Positions 11,191-24,494 of a DNA stretch of 64,000 bases are shown one piece after another. Made by a program: the position numbers and the translations under genes. The first letter of the stretch is position 1. Each line of letters starts with the position of its first letter. This DNA is from Gnetum montanum (Eukaryota > Streptophyta > Gnetopsida > Gnetales > Gnetaceae). The notes below the pieces were generated by a model. The model did not search any database and was not told where the DNA came from. It saw nothing but the letters and a program-made list of their open reading frames with translations. The stretch is from contig MNCI01036172.1 in the NCBI GenBank assembly GCA_015680685.1, forward strand, positions 33,237-97,236, given 5' to 3'.

Positions 11191-13797
11191 ACATGATGGT
11201 GAGTCACTAAAATGGATATTTTTTAACATCTATATGCAAACTTAATGACATATATTTTGGGAATCAATTTGTATAACTATAATAATATATTAATATAAGT
11301 ATCTTGGTTTTTTAAAAAGAATTTTATGTGAGATGCTTAGAATAGAGCTTTTAAGCTGGCATGTGTGGACATAATAATTATTTAATTAAACAAAGTACTA
11401 CTTGTAATATCTCATTTGCATCTAAAAGACTCAAATAATGTGTTAGTGAGTGCTTCACTTGATCAAAGTGTTTAGCTTGTAGTTTACAAGTCACAAGTTT
11501 GACTCTAAGGAGTATGCTAAGACATGTGCCATGTGGGGTCATGGGAAAAATATGCATTTAGAGGTGTTGGAATGCTACATCCCTTCTGAAGACATTGGGT
11601 ATTGTGTTACAATTATGATTTACATATTATGTGTGGTTTTAATTGATTATTGGGAATGAGTTAGTTTGTTATAATTGCACTTTATACGCTAGGATGCTTT
11701 GACTTTTATGTTATGATTATGATGTTCTTACATGCTTAACTAACATGATTATACACACTAGTCTTATGTGATGTGTCAGACAAGTAATGTGGCTAGTAAG
11801 GATGTTGGATTGGGGTACAAGAGCAACTATTCAATATGTATTTATGCTTTATGTATGGTTTTAGTATTTATGCATTTGAACTATAGCACTATGGTGTGTA
11901 CTTCTTGGATATGATTTTAGCATGTGGATATATAGAGCGTTTGATATGGATCTCATAGGTTCAAATAGATTTTAATTTGGAGTCATAGTGTATTTCTTAT
12001 GTATGTTTGAAGTGAGAGTATTAGTTAAGGAAGAGGAAAAAAGAAACTTATGAAAATGTTTCTTATTTTTTAAAAAAGGCAAAAGTGAAATTGGGTTTTG
12101 AAAATGCATGTGATGTGCAACATGAGTGAATTAGAAGTGAATTTACTTTTTATAAAGTATATACAATGTCTAAAACCTTATTTTTTTAGCCACCAGCTCT
12201 TGCACTGAATATACAGTGAATTTGGACTTTTTTTTTAGTTTTCACAAAAAAAGAAATTGAGTTTTAAGTTTTTTCTTTCATGTTATTCTATCTTTTTCCA
12301 TTTTTCACTCTTTTTCTGAATTTTGAGCTTCATGGATGTATTTTTCTTTACTCTTAAGATTGGATTTGGATTTGATGTGGTCATATCTATGTGGGTATGA
12401 AACTTGCTTAAAGCAAAATGGAGTTTTGTTAGATTTCTAAGGATTTTATGCTTGTTTTAGATTTTTTACTTTAAAAATTTTGATTGGTATATTTTCTTTG
12501 CATTTTCCCTATATTTTTATGCTAAATTAGTGTATATGATCATGTGGTGTGGGCACATGAGGTGGATAGTTTAAAGACTAAGTTTGAAGGTATTATTTTG
12601 CATATTACCTAAAATTTTATGATTTTGGTGGCAAATTATTTATGAATAAATACATGATGTATGAAATGATGTGGACCTGTAGAATATTAGATATGTTGTT
12701 GATTAGACTAGCATAGTTTGGATATTATATTTATGGGCATAGTTTTGCCTAGGAGTTTCTGAAAGTTTCAATTATCACTGGTTGTAATTAAATATTACTA
12801 TTTATTATGTTATTAATTAAATTTTAAATACACATAACTTTGTTTCTAGGAGTTTGATTGAGGTGAAATTAGTGTCATTGGGATCATCTTTTGACATACT
12901 TTCTATTCATGGAATTTGTTTTCTCTTTTGGCATTTATCATCTTGGAGGTTACAATAGAGGTCATTTTTATGAAATTATATCTAGTTCAAAGAGTATTGT
13001 TGTGATGTGAAATTTTGTTATGTCATGTTATGGTATTATCTTCATGGAGTAAGTGTGACTGTTAGGTGTGGATATATGCAGTTATGTTATGCTTTCTTTA
13101 AATGTGTTGTGTTTTTGACATGTGATGACTTAAGCCAACCTAGATTTGTATATGTCTTCGTAGCTACACTTGTAGCAATCATTGGTGAATGGTACTAGCA
13201 TAAGGGTGTATACTAGTTGGTGATGAGGCACCTTGGAGGTAGTTATAGATTAACCCTTACTATGATGCATCAATGAGACTCCTATCTGAAGCCTCATCTT
13301 AAGAGTGAAAGAGCATAGGTGTGTTCATCTCTACAGCTAGTACATGGCATAGGTGTGTACATCCCTATAGCAAATCCTTCAAAAGGCTAGTGGTTATAGG
13401 TCATAAGTTGACCAACCCTAATACTAGTTAAGTAAACAAAAAACTAATAAAAGACATGCATGCAAGTGATTGATTATCACTAGTCATGTCAACATTTCAC
13501 ATGATACACTGAGGACAAATATGCCAACGACCACATAGGTAATGTGTATATGTTGGTATGACATCCACATGGGTTTTGTGAGTCATAGTAATTGTAGTAT
13601 ATCTTGTGATTCATTTATAAATGTATGGTTGGTGTGATGATTAATGGTATGATGTGGATATGAATGCATGGGCATGATAGTGGAAATGCATGTGGTGTGA
13701 TGTAATAGATATATGATTGATTATGTCTAACATTGTTTATATCTTTGATGGTATATTATCAATTTGTTCACTCTTATAAGGATTATGCTAGCACTGT
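11191..13797. other. AT-rich intergenic repeat-like DNA
   Basis: There are no readable coding motifs on either strand. Short related phrases recur around 13250-13400 (a variant of CATAGGTGTGTACATCCCTA twice), suggesting old repeat material. I could not delimit an element. Confidence 0.35.
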
Positions 13798-14653
13798 TGA
13801 TGAGCGGTGGAGTATCCAACACCCAACCATATGAGATATGAGTGTTCACACACGATCCTAGTTGAATTCTGTAGACAAGGCAGTGTGATTATGTAAGTAA
13901 CTAGTTAGAGTTTGTGATCATTGTCTTCCCATGTGAGCTAGTAAATTCAATGTGTATGGTTTAACTCATGATGAGGCATATGATAGATGATGCTATATGG
14001 GCCATAGTGCTCCTAGCTAACGTGAAGTAAAAGTAAAGGTTTCTAATTCTAAGTGACAATAAAAAAATCTAATCTAGCCTATGCCATGAGCAACTAGTCC
14101 TAATCTTTTGTTCACATCTTGGACTTCATGTAACTACTATTGGGATTACCAAGCACCACACTACTAGGCATACCAAGTGATAATACTACTGGATTACCAA
14201 GTAGCTACACTTAAGTGCTTAAGATCAGTCATACTCATTTCGCTTGATGATAGTAATAGTAAAGTGCATTGAAAGTAAATCAATAACTATGAAAATAGTA
14301 AACATTAAACTAAATGAAAGAAAAACTAAAAATGAGTGTTGTTGTAATGATGAAAAGTAATCTCGATCTTTATTTTTGGTCATAAAATGCATCCAAGTAC
14401 ATCACCCTCGAATAAAGACTTCATTCAATCACTTAACATCACACTGTGGGCACACACTGCTAAGTATTGAAAGCTAAAATTATGAAAACAAACTAAAAAA
14501 GCTCTACTGCTATGTTATCAAATCTACTACGAATCCATGTGCCTAACTATTGCTTTTATAAGCTAGCATGCACCTTGCGATATCATTTATATGATAACGT
14601 ATCTATGACATCGTAGATACCATATTGTAACTACAAAAAATTTGGATTTATCA
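13798..14653 (-). repeat. Athila-like 3' LTR, reversed
   Basis: On the minus strand it starts TGATAAATCC and ends CCGCTCATCA. It shares with the LTRs at 45296 and 53726 the order GATATC motifs, TATA-like box, CCCACAGTGTGATGTTAAGTG and AATAAAGATCGAGATTAC. It also shares repeated TTGGTAATCC phrases and the terminal TATGGTTGGGTG. Confidence 0.85.
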
Positions 14654-14814
14654 TAAAATCAAAACTAATTGAAAACTCATCCTTGAGTTACAAAATGAGG
14701 ATAGAGTCCTTTAAAAAATTGGGAGGTAGATTTACATGACTCTTAAGTGATACAGTGGTGTTTTACAAAAATGACAAATTCATAACATGACAAACTTGAC
14801 AATGCAAAAACAAA

Positions 14815-17519
14815 AATTAGCGAAGCTGGATGTAGCCTTATATTGTTCCAGGTGGCAATGGCTCTTCCATTGGTCACTTCCCTTTATTGTTAGGCTTTTG
14901 AAATTGATAGTAGTTTAGGAGCGTCTACAATTTCTCCTCTTCCATTTTTGGATTGTAAACCATCGATGCTGATGAACCAATGCTTGATGAAGTTGACACA
15001 TTCCATGGGCATGGCAGCTGCAAAAACATCTGATTAGCTTTAACATACCATGTCACAAACTATCATCTTTCTTCTTCAAAAGCTTTGGCCTTCTCTCTTA
15101 ATTCATGGTAATCTGTTAATCTTCTAACCAAGTTCGTTGCTACATCTTTTTTCCCTAGTAGTCAACCTTAACTGCTTCTTACTCTAAGTTTTCTACTTGA
15201 ATTTTTTGTAAAGCATATTTGTAGTTTGTAAACTCTTTTTTGTATAAGGCATACATGGCTACTACTTTTTGTTCAAGCTCACTTCTAGGCCTACCTACTG
15301 TCAACATGGCTAAGTTAGCATAACGGAGGTTTTCTAACCCCATGTATTCTTATAAGTCCTCAATCTATAGGTCTTTATTTTTCACTTTTGCTTTGTAGGT
15401 GTGGACCATGTTGTCCAAGATGGGTTGCCATTCTAGATTTTGTGCTAACATGGAATTAATGCTGGCCTTCATCATCTGAATCTCTTTCTCATTGATTTTT
15501 GTATACATTCCCACCTAATCTTGGAAGTGTTCCTTGAGTAGTTCATGCTTCTTTGCCTCATTTTTCCATGCACTAATTTCAATGGCTAATTTCTGATGAA
15601 TGGCATGTACCTCGTCCATGGAGAGGGTTTTGCTTTCTCTTGCGAGGCGGCTCATATCTTAGTTGATCCTCACCAACTGTTGCCTTAGCTGGTAGATGCT
15701 TTCTTCTAAAATCTTATTCTATTTTTCAACAGTGATCAACCTCATGTTATTAGCAGCAAGTTTTTTATTTTCCTCTTGTAAGGTAGCAAGTGCTTTAGCA
15801 TGGGCATATGTTTGGGCCTTGGTTGCTAAAGCATCTCATACTATGGCTTCTTTCTCATTCTCCATCTCTTTATTATTCTTAAAAAGGTAACTGATTTGCT
15901 CAATTCTAAATTGTGCTACCTATTTTAGTGCAATGAACTAAGTTGGATCTCTTCTTTATGCTCTCAAGTCTACGAGCTCTTCTCGTAATTTGTGAAGCTC
16001 ATTTTCAGCATGATTTGCCCTAGTTTTGGCCATGATCAATTTTCCTTTGGTGGCAATTAATTTGGATTGTGTTGTAGTGACATAATTAGGAATGTTAAAA
16101 GAGAGTTGTCATAACCTATCTTGTCTGCAACTATCTATTTAACACATCTTCATATTCTATAAGAGTCATAGAGGTGCCAGCTCACATTTGAGCATCTTTA
16201 GTTCTAAAAATATCAGCTGGCAACACAACAAGTACATTGAAAGATTCTTTAATGTGATTTGTAATCACTTCTACAACTCCAGCTACATCATGATGACACA
16301 TGATCACAATTGTGGCTCCTTCTCTAGATTCAAGCCCCACCTGGAATGATGCAATGTTCCAGAAAATCTATTATGACCATTGGGCCTTTTCTCCTAATTG
16401 TAATGATATTTTTCCACTGGTAGGATTTTTTGAGATGGTTAACCTAACTACATCATCAATTATTTTGAACAGATTGGCCTCTTCCCTGCTTTCCCAACTA
16501 ATGGTTTCTACAATTTGCTACAGATGACTCATTGAAGGCCTATAATCTTGCAATGTCAACAGTGGAACCTATGGTTGCTATTGTTGTTGTCCTATGGTTT
16601 GGGTAGTCTCCTCAATGCCTTCGACATAGGAAGCATTATGTACCTTTCTTAATGCATCATTTGTATGCCCTGGGATGCCAACTTGTTTACATAACTTCCA
16701 AATAAGGCAAGGGAATGGAAGTGTTAACTTTCTTGCCTTTTTCTCCACAAACCACCTTTGGATTTCTATGAAGTAGAGGGGAGCGATGTTTACATTGAAC
16801 TTTCCCATTAATATTGCACTGCCTCTAGCCACATATGTAGAGATTCAATTCAATCTCATCGTAGGAAACACGTGATAAGTACCAATGTTAAAATAGATCT
16901 TTTCTTCTACAGTTAGTTCACTGTATTCTTTATTATCCTTGCTATATGTCTACTGCAACCACAAATTTCTAGCATTTGTGTAAGATCTTGTTGATATCTA
17001 TGCTACTTTTGCTCCTTCATTGGGCACATTCAGTACCTCTACAATTACCTTAACTAAGTAAGACACTGAGATCCCGCTAATTTTTACTATAGCATTTGCT
17101 TCTTGATTCTACCAGAATTATAGTGTTTCTCCTAAATACCACTCCCCATTTGTTGTCAAAGTAGGCCACAAAAGAGATGACTGAAGTTGGGCCTTAATAC
17201 CTTTTGGAGAAAATTCCAAAAATGGACCAAAGTTAAGTTCCATAATTACTATTTACATGATGTATTTTTCCTAAATAACCTGAAGGCATTCAAGTAACAA
17301 TGTGTTTAGTTGTCCTTCGAGGGACTCTTGTGGAATGTTTGCTTCTACTTAAGCATATTGCTTTGTGGTAGGAGTTTATTGATGAATATTGAAGGATTGT
17401 GCCTCCTACTGTCCTTGTTTTGCTTACAGGTTTTGCTCATTCACTTGCCCTCTTCCGCCTCTTGGTCTTTTACTTATTGGTCATGAAAGTTCTCCTTCTA
17501 CTCCTCTTTTTGGGGCCAT
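14815..17519 (-). pseudogene. Accessory (env-position) ORF of the Athila-like family
   Basis: The frame begins at ATG 17517-17519 and holds its register for at least 230 codons, broken only by stop codons. The start MAPKRG leads into a basic region, then a globular region containing ARGSAILMGKFNV and, further on, KLTLPFPCLIWKLC. After that comes a long, charged, heptad-like tail. The same protein is encoded at 50835-53580, where TLPFPCLIKKLC is readable. The LPFP-LI--LC stretch is reminiscent of the plant-transposon protein domain found in env-like ORFs of plant Ty3 elements, but I cannot verify that. The position, between the pol region and the 3' LTR, is where Athila elements carry an envelope-like ORF. 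The function is unknown. Confidence 0.65.
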
Positions 17520-17624
17520 TTGTAATCAATCAAGGGTTTGGAATTACTAAAGTATTCTCATAGATTAGAAACAATTTGATACCTTACTCATACCCTTAGT
17601 TAAATCAAGTTCTTAATTCATTAT

Positions 17625-18405
17625 TGATGGGACTCGATATCGCATGGGCCGCAATATCACATACACGATATCGTAGCCCATCGTCAGTTCTATAAATAAG
17701 AGGCGGCTCTCCCTTGTTTCTCCATCTAGATCTAGACCCTTAGCTAAACTCTGGCAGTTTTACCATTCCAGAGATAGAATAATTTCCATGTGCTCGTAGT
17801 AGGAGTCTCAAAGTGAACGAATCTTTATTCCAGCAATTTGTACCTAAGCACACAATTATGTACAGTAATAAAGACAAACTTTCTGATAAACCTTGCAATG
17901 CATGGACTAAGCTAAATAGGATTTAATTGATGTTAAATGTTTAAATGCTTTCTTAGATAATTAATCTCTCAACCCTTTACTCTCCTAGTTAAGTGCATTC
18001 AGTATGATCGCTTTGAGCACGTGTGTAACGCTTGGTAACCCAGTAACGAGTAGCGTTTGGTAATCCCAGTAGCATTGCACTGGTTCAGGGTGTGTGTGGC
18101 AAGTGGGGATGGATACTGATGCTAGGACAATTAGAACTTAGTTAATTAAAGTTAGCCATTTAGTCTCTTCACCCTTTCCTCTCTTAGCATAGGCAATAAA
18201 AAGATAAAAGACATAAAAATCATATACCTCAGACTTACTTAACCATACAACCGTGACAATACGAGTAAGTCTAGGAAGACAACGATTGATTAACCTTAAG
18301 TGTTCCATAAGGTGCATAAGCACTTAGTCCTTGGAGTTCAACCAGATCACGTGTGTAACGCTCGTATTCGTATGGTTGAGTGCAGGGATACCTCGCCACT
18401 CATCA
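17625..18405 (+). repeat. Athila-like 5' LTR (781 bp)
   Basis: The U3 part has GATATC-type motifs at 17636-17690 and a TATAAATA box at about 17693. The LTR ends CTCATCA immediately before TTGGCGCC. The partner LTR is 23711-24494. Confidence 0.92.
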
Positions 18406-18406
18406 T

Positions 18407-18424
18407 TGGCGCCGTTGCCGGGGA
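18407..18424 (+). other. Primer-binding site, tRNA-Asp
   Basis: TGGCGCCGTTGCCGGGGA matches 18 of 18 bases of the complement of the plant tRNA-Asp 3' end as I know it. This is the primer typical of Athila-lineage elements. It starts one base after the 5' LTR. Confidence 0.92.
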
Positions 18425-18471
18425 TTAAGTTGTTTGTGCGTGATAGGCGGAATACTTACCACTATACTACA

Positions 18472-20935
18472 ATGACAAACAACACACCAAACAAGATTAA
18501 AATGTCTTATTCTCCACACAAAAGCACTTCACCACCTAGGACCAACACTAGAGACAGTCGGCGGCACAACAGACATAACCAAAATCCGCCAGTTCCTCAA
18601 CAATTTAGTGTGGTATATGTTCATCACGATGAATATATACCCAACTTTACCTTTGTCTTCCATCAAGACGAACAACTACGTTGGAGAGACTTGGAGGGTA
18701 ACATACTGTTGCCTCCAGACAGAGAGGCCCCCAACATGCTCCTTCGTGCCCTTGCACGAATTGGCATGTCACAATTATACACTGAGTATGTTGTGCTCGA
18801 TTACAACGTAAGGGACTACCATCCTACAGAAGCACAACGTCAACAGGACTCGCGGCAGGAGAGTTACAACACATCGTTGAAGGGCAAAGGACCCCATAAT
18901 GCTTCGTCCTTCATAAGAGAAATTAAGGGTAGTGAACCTATCTCAATAGGTTCTCCACAAAATGATGTTCCTCCTCCTAACGATAGTGAGGAGGTGGTGT
19001 ATCAAAACCTTCACTCCACGATTCACAACACTAGTTCTGATCCCCATGAACACTAGGTGTTCAATGAAGGAACACAAACACAAAATAAGGGCCAACATTC
19101 TGATCGTCATCACGATCAGGGTCGAGATCACCGAAGGGAAGGTAGGAAACATCGTCATGGCGATGGTTCTCCTTCTTCTTCACCTTCATCGCAACATTCA
19201 CCCTCTCCTTCAACATCAAGACGCAGTCATAAGGAACCTAACCATGAGGATAAGGGTAAGCAAGATGAGAAACCTCGATGAGAGAGTCGAGAGCGACGAC
19301 GAGGGCAGTCTAGAGAATCAAGGCATGAAAGAAGGGAAAGTAGGGAACCACATAAACATCATAGACGCCATGAGAGAAATGATCATGACGAACCCCTACT
19401 TGCAACCCGAAGCATGTTAGACATGACGGAGGCCGTTAGAATACCTACAAGGCACCAAAAAGATAGCCAAATCAAAAGACTAGACATGAATAATATCCCA
19501 CAATTTGAGGGGGGATACAACGCTGATCTTCAGAACCACTTACAGGCATTTCACGATGCTTGTGCCTTGCAGAACATTAAAAACGAGTGGCAAAAGTTAA
19601 AGTTATTCCCAAAGACACTCATAAAAGAAGCGAAAAGCTGGTACCGGTCCTTAGAATCAAAGACCATTAGGAGGTGGAGTACGATGCTAGAACTGTTTAA
19701 TGACAAATATCAAACATACTCCCAAGTGTCCAACTTACGAAAACAAATCCAAGGATGGAAGCAGGGAACTCATGAATCCTTGGATGCTACCATGGGNNNN
19801 NNNNNNNNNNNNNNNNNNNNNNNNNNNNNNNNNNNNNNNNNNNNNNNNNNNNNNNNNNNNNNNNNNNNNNNNNNNNNNNNNNNNNNNNNNNNNNNNNNNN
19901 NNNNNNNNNNNNNNNNNNNNNNNNNNNNNNNNNNNNNNNNNNNNNNNNNNNNNNNNNNNNNNNNNNNNNNNNNNNNNNNNNNNNNNNNNNNNNNNNNNNN
20001 NNNNNNNNNNNNNNNNNNNNNNNNNNNNNNNNNNNNNNNNNNNNNNNNNNNNNNNNNNNNNNNNNNNNNNNNNNNNNNNNNNNNNNNNNNNNNNNNNNNN
20101 NNNNNNNNNNNNNNNNNNNNNNNNNNNNNNNNNNNNNNNNNNNNNNNNNNNNNNNNNNNNNNNNNNNNNNNNNNNNNNNNNNNNNNNNNNNNNNNNNNNN
20201 NNNNNNNNNNNNNNNNNNNNNNNNNNNNNCCATCCTAAGGGATGTTGCCCAATAATCTCACATCTACAAGAGTCTGGGGTGTATGCACTTAACCCAAGAC
20301 TTAACAAACAGCAAGCACCCCATCAGTTACCTTATCCCCAAGATAACCCAAGGCAGTTCCACCAACTGTTAACGTATTATCCAAGTGGAACTCCACCACA
20401 ACCTATCAAGCAACACCAGTAGTGGCAATACCCACAGTCATGGGGGATGCCACAAACAAGGCAACAATACCCTTACCAGCAACCAGATCCATATGGCTAT
20501 TATGTGCAGCAGCCAATCTCTCCACATGACTCTATTGGTCATGTGACACCACCACGTCACTACCAAGCTCAGGAGTATTATAAGACTCCTTCTCCTAGGA
20601 GAAACACATCACACACATACCATCCTCTAAATCCATCCACCACTCTTACACCTATAGCTCCACTACCACCCACTCCAACAATGCAAGGGGAACTCCCCAC
20701 TCAACCGCAACAACGCAATGCTATGAGAGCTATAAACCTTCAACCCACTACTAGTTCTGACAACCGTACAAGGAGAAGACCTTTCTTTAGAACCAACAGT
20801 CCAAATAAGCTCTCACAACCACAAGCGGTTAAACCTCTGAACATTCCTCCATCAAATAAGGTTTCAGAGCTCCCTTCAAACCAACAACAGAGCTCAACGC
20901 ATATGGTTATGTTAACACATACTGTCACTGACTAG
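18472..20935 (+). pseudogene. gag: Athila-like gag with P/Q-rich linker, interrupted by assembly gap
   Basis: From ATG 18472 one frame runs to the gap, interrupted only by TAG at 19054 and TGA at 19279. The region after each stop continues the same protein, so no frameshift has occurred. Features in order are a basic N-terminal region, a Ser/His/Arg-rich low-complexity stretch (about 19060-19390), and a retrotransposon gag domain from LDMNNIPQFEGGY (19480s) through WYRSLESK and LFNDKYQ. Bases 19797-20229 are Ns. Beyond the gap a Pro/Gln/Tyr-rich linker continues to 20935 with the stop pair TAG-TGG at about 20420. The gag protein forms the particle and binds RNA. The missing middle can be inferred only from the relative at 46328-47761. 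Confidence 0.8.
19797..20229. other. Assembly gap (433 Ns)
   Basis: A run of Ns lies inside gag of the Athila-like element. The frame before and after the gap differs in register, so the N length is probably not the true length. No gene call across it is meaningful. Confidence 0.98.
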
Positions 20936-21774
20936 ATCAAGGTGGGCCACCTTCCCAAGAAACTCTCTGATCCTAGAAGTCCCTTAATCTACCTCCAAGT
21001 CACTGGGAATGAACCACGTAAAGCTCTTCTTGACTCAAGTTCTGGAGTCAACTTGATATCGCAAGAAATGTATAAAGCCTAGAACCTGCCTCCACTAAAG
21101 AAGAGCAATATTCACTTAGATCTTGCTAACCAGTCTGTCACTATTCCCTTGGGATTGGTGGAGGACATCATTACCACTATGTGTGGTTGGTCATACCCAG
21201 CTGATTTCCTAGTGATCCAAGTAAACAATGACAAAGGGGACTTCCCAATACTAATGGAGAGGGCATGGCTAAGTACCATGAACACATGCCTAGGAATCTA
21301 TGATCTTTCCCTAAAAATATCTAAGGAAAATACTTATGGAAAGATCGAGAAGAAGAAGGTTCCATGCATCACATACAGTGATACTAAGGGTGATAGCGTA
21401 CAAGAGCATTCAACATCTCCTGCATGCAATCGATGTGCCCAGGAAGTTAACATACAAAATTTCCTATATGTAGAAACCACACAACAAGAGAACACCCAGT
21501 GGTTGATAGCTAATTAAGAAAGCAACCCACCAATATGCATGGAACTAACTTGGGGACCCACTTGCGCCCACGAAGAAAGCATAGATGCACTAGAGCAAGA
21601 GTGTCGCCAACTTCCAACCCTTAATCTGAAACCACCAATAGAGGGAAGTTGGAAACTCTTAGAATATCCCAATGAGTACTCCAATAGGAGAATACTAGTC
21701 TGTGTGCAACCAACCAACCCTTATCATAAACCAAGAATGGTCTATACACATAGCACATTTGAGAGAGGATGATC
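20936..21774 (+). pseudogene. Athila-like aspartic protease remnant and PR-RT spacer
   Basis: After a TAG at 20935 the frame continues as VGHLPKKLSDPRSPLIYLQV, then LLDSSSGVNLIS at the active-site position, then GGDFPI-like and WL motifs typical of Athila proteases. Where a DTG or DSG triad is expected there is D-S-S, and the same change is found in the neighbour at 24721. The spacer ends with GSWKLLEYPNEY, matching the spacer before RT in the neighbouring element. It then stops at 21771-21773 with no RT after it. The reading frame from the gap to 21774 is constant. Confidence 0.75.
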
Positions 21775-21811
21775 TTACTCACTATTTCGGATCTCTCCCT
21801 TCCAATTCACT

Positions 21812-21827
21812 CATGGGGGAGATGGCC
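21812..21827 (+). other. Conserved internal polypurine motif
   Basis: CATGGGGGAGATGGCC lies where pol would end, just before a long T-rich tract. The same motif recurs at the same place in the two other plus-strand elements (28275 and 48821). It may be a second, central polypurine tract or a packaging signal; this is inference. Confidence 0.5.
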
Positions 21828-21839
21828 ACCTATGCTAAT

Positions 21840-23700
21840 CATTTGAGGCCCTCAGTTTCTTTTTAAATTTTTGTTTTACACATTTTTGTTTTACAAATTT
21901 CTTTAACTTTTCTTGTTTTTTTTTTTTACAACATCATTTCTTTGTGTGTTTGATTACTTTATTTGATTCGTCATTTAATAAGTGCTTTGATGATGGTATG
22001 AACTGTATTTCATTGATTACGAATGTTTGGTTTTTACCCTTAAGTTATGATGTTGATACTAAGGTATGGTTCTTTTGATATAGTAGGCAATGAGTCCACT
22101 TCATACATACATCCATAAATTTCTATGATCTCTCTTGGCTTGGAACTGTACAATCCCTTTCTCAATAATAAGAACTATCAATGAATTGGTGACTGGGTAT
22201 TTCTCAAACTTAGGAAGGACTCAAGGATTGAAAAGGGTGTGACTTCAAGGGGATTTGATGCATCTGTGCTGGCCATTCTCTTGGGTGCTTGGATGTTTTC
22301 TTCTTGAGTTTTCTTACCATTCTGATGTTGCCACATTATCAGGAAGCTGAGCAAATAAAAATAATAAGTCTTTGCATGGTCTAGTTCTCATGCAAAAACA
22401 CAAAAAAAATAGTGAGAATTCAAAGCATACCCCTTAGATGAAATAATCATTTGGGCTACAAGCACTGGTTATGGAACTAACATAAACATGTTCCCTCTAA
22501 CTAAGGCCCTTCTCGCTTCCTACTCTCTCCTTTTTCATTTCGTCGGAATGGTGGTGGCTCTTTGGTGAAGGCATTCTTGTTACTTCAAGTGGATGGATGG
22601 GTTGAATGTATTAATGTGAAGTCACTAAATGTGGTTTTTTTGAGGCCAAATTTGGAATGGGATCTACTAAGTCACATTAACCATTAACACACAAGGGGCT
22701 GTACACCACCTTGTTCTTCAAATTCCATTCCATTCTCTTCATTCCATCCTTCTTTCCGCATTTATCACCTCATTGTCAGTTGTATCAGTAGTCCATATCT
22801 TGGTGGATGCATTGTTTTCTTTTTGGCAAATTCTTGTGGTTAAGACTTTAACTCTTGTCTCCAAATGACATTCCTAGAGCCTACGGACTCTTTGAATGTG
22901 GGATTGTCAGGGAATTAAGGGCATGAGCCTGCTTTGGGGAGGACCCACTGGCATTCCTATTTGGTGCATCCGTTAATTTCATTCCCTTAAACATTTATGC
23001 AATCACCAATTATTTTGTTCATTTCCATCTTTGACATCCATTTTATCGGCATTGTCGTTGTTTCTTTTTCTTCATCTCTCTTATTCCTTCTCTTTTTCCA
23101 TTCTATCGCTACCGGAGGTTCGCTCTCAGTCATGGGGGTCCTGATCTAATTTTTTTGATTTTTCTCTTAACCCCTACACCTTGGGTAGTCACCGATATTA
23201 TATCTCCAAATCTGTATCAACCATATCACAACTCAGCCAATGGACCTTACACCGAAGCAAGGTATCAATTGCATTATGATTCATTTACCCTTGCTAATAT
23301 AAGAACTGTGTTATGTGTGCAGATGGCAATCATACAACAACGGATTGGATCTGGAGGAAACACTTGGAATGGACTGGTGCTGAAGCAGTTATGCAAGGAA
23401 CAGGATTGATGATGCACTTATGGATGGACAATGAAAGGTGCAATCTTGGTGTTGGTAGCAACAGATTTCTTCTTTTCTCTCTCTCTTCTCTCTTCTCTCT
23501 TCTTTCTCAGCTACCAAATAAGGCTAGATGTCAAATGTGTATAGTGTTCACTCTTGTTGTCGTGAACACTAAATTTTGTCATGTATTGTAATGATGATCC
23601 GTTCACATGTCACCTCATTTACCACTAGTTCCATTCAAGTAAATAATCCCATACCTTCCCAATATTTTGTAAGGAACTCGAGGATGAGTTTTCATTCAGT
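21840..23700 (+). other. 3' untranslated region of the Athila-like element
   Basis: The region is non-coding, with a T-rich start (runs of TTTTGTTTTACA), a middle segment containing GCTTTGGGGAGGA, and an end reading CCCATACCTTCCCAATATTTTG before the polypurine tract. All three landmarks occur in the same order at 28290-30245 and, split by an extra ORF, at 48840-53725. No accessory ORF is present here. Confidence 0.7.
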
Positions 23701-23710
23701 CATGGGGGTA

Positions 23711-24494
23711 TGATGGGACACTATATCGCGTCAATAGCTATGATATCGCTTACACGATATCGCAGCCCGTCACTAGTTCTATAAATAAAAGGCGGCTCTC
23801 CCTTGTTTCTCTATCTAGATCTAGACCCTTAGCTAAACTCTGGCAGTTTTACCATTCCAGAGATAAAATAATTTCCATGTGCCCGTAGTAGGAGTCTCAA
23901 AGTGAACGGATCTTTATTCGAGCAATTTGTACCTGAGCACACAATTGCGTACGACAATAAAGATGAACTTTCTGATAAACCTTGCAGTGCATGGACTAAG
24001 CTAAATAGGATATAATTGATGTTAAATGTTTAAATGCTTTCTTAGATAATTAATCTCTTAACCCTTTACTCTCCTAGTTAAGTGCATTCAGTACGACTGC
24101 TTCGAGCACGTGTGTAATGCTTGGTAACCCAGTAACAAGTAGCGTTTGGTAATCCCAGTAGCGTTACACTGGTTTAGGGTGTGTGCGGCAAGTGGGGATG
24201 GATATTGATGCTAGGACAATTATAACTTAGTTAATTAAAGTTAGTCATTTAGTCTCTTCACCCTTTCCTCTCTTAGCATAGGCGATAAAAAGATAAAAGA
24301 CATAAAAATCATATACCTCAGACTTACTTAACCATACAACCGTGACAATACGAGTAAGTCTGGGAAGACAACGATTGATTAACCTTAAGTGTTTCATAAG
24401 GCGTGTAAGCACTTAGTCCTTAGAGTTCGACTAGATCGTGCGTGTAACACTCGTATTCGTATGGTTGAGTGTAGGGATACCTCGCCACTCATCA
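23711..24494 (+). repeat. Athila-like 3' LTR (784 bp)
   Basis: This is the partner of 17625-18405, starting TGATGGGAC after the tract CATGGGGGTA and ending CACTCATCA. The TATAAATA box is at about 23780. The next bases, CATAC, open into the middle of another element's gag-pol linker. Confidence 0.92.

Larger units (their letters stand above)
13798..17624 (-). mobile_element. 3' part of a reversed Athila-like Ty3/gypsy element
   Basis: Read on the minus strand this is an accessory ORF, a spacer and a 3' LTR. It is related to the element at 45296-54596 but in opposite orientation to all neighbouring elements. It is cut off at 17624, exactly where the next element's 5' LTR begins, so its own 5' LTR, gag and pol are absent from the window. 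Confidence 0.8.
17625..24494 (+). mobile_element. Athila-like Ty3/gypsy element with both LTRs, pol deleted
   Basis: Both LTRs begin TGATGGGAC and end CACTCATCA, and a perfect tRNA-Asp primer site follows the first. The interior holds a gag frame, a sequencing gap of 433 Ns, a P/Q-rich linker and a protease remnant. A protease-to-RT spacer then joins directly to the 3' untranslated region. RT, RNase H and integrase are missing, so it is a non-autonomous deletion derivative. It carries no accessory ORF. Flanking pentamers (ATTAT before, CATAC after) do not match, so one or both junctions are not a simple insertion. The LTRs are still close to each other, with differences mostly transitions, so it is the youngest of the cluster. 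Confidence 0.9.

Noticed and set aside
18138-18323. Minus-strand ORF within the LTR
   Set aside because: It lies wholly inside the LTR, is not kept in register by the other LTRs and has no family motif.
19735-20307. Long open frames on both strands across the N run
   Set aside because: They are open only because Ns contain no stop codons.
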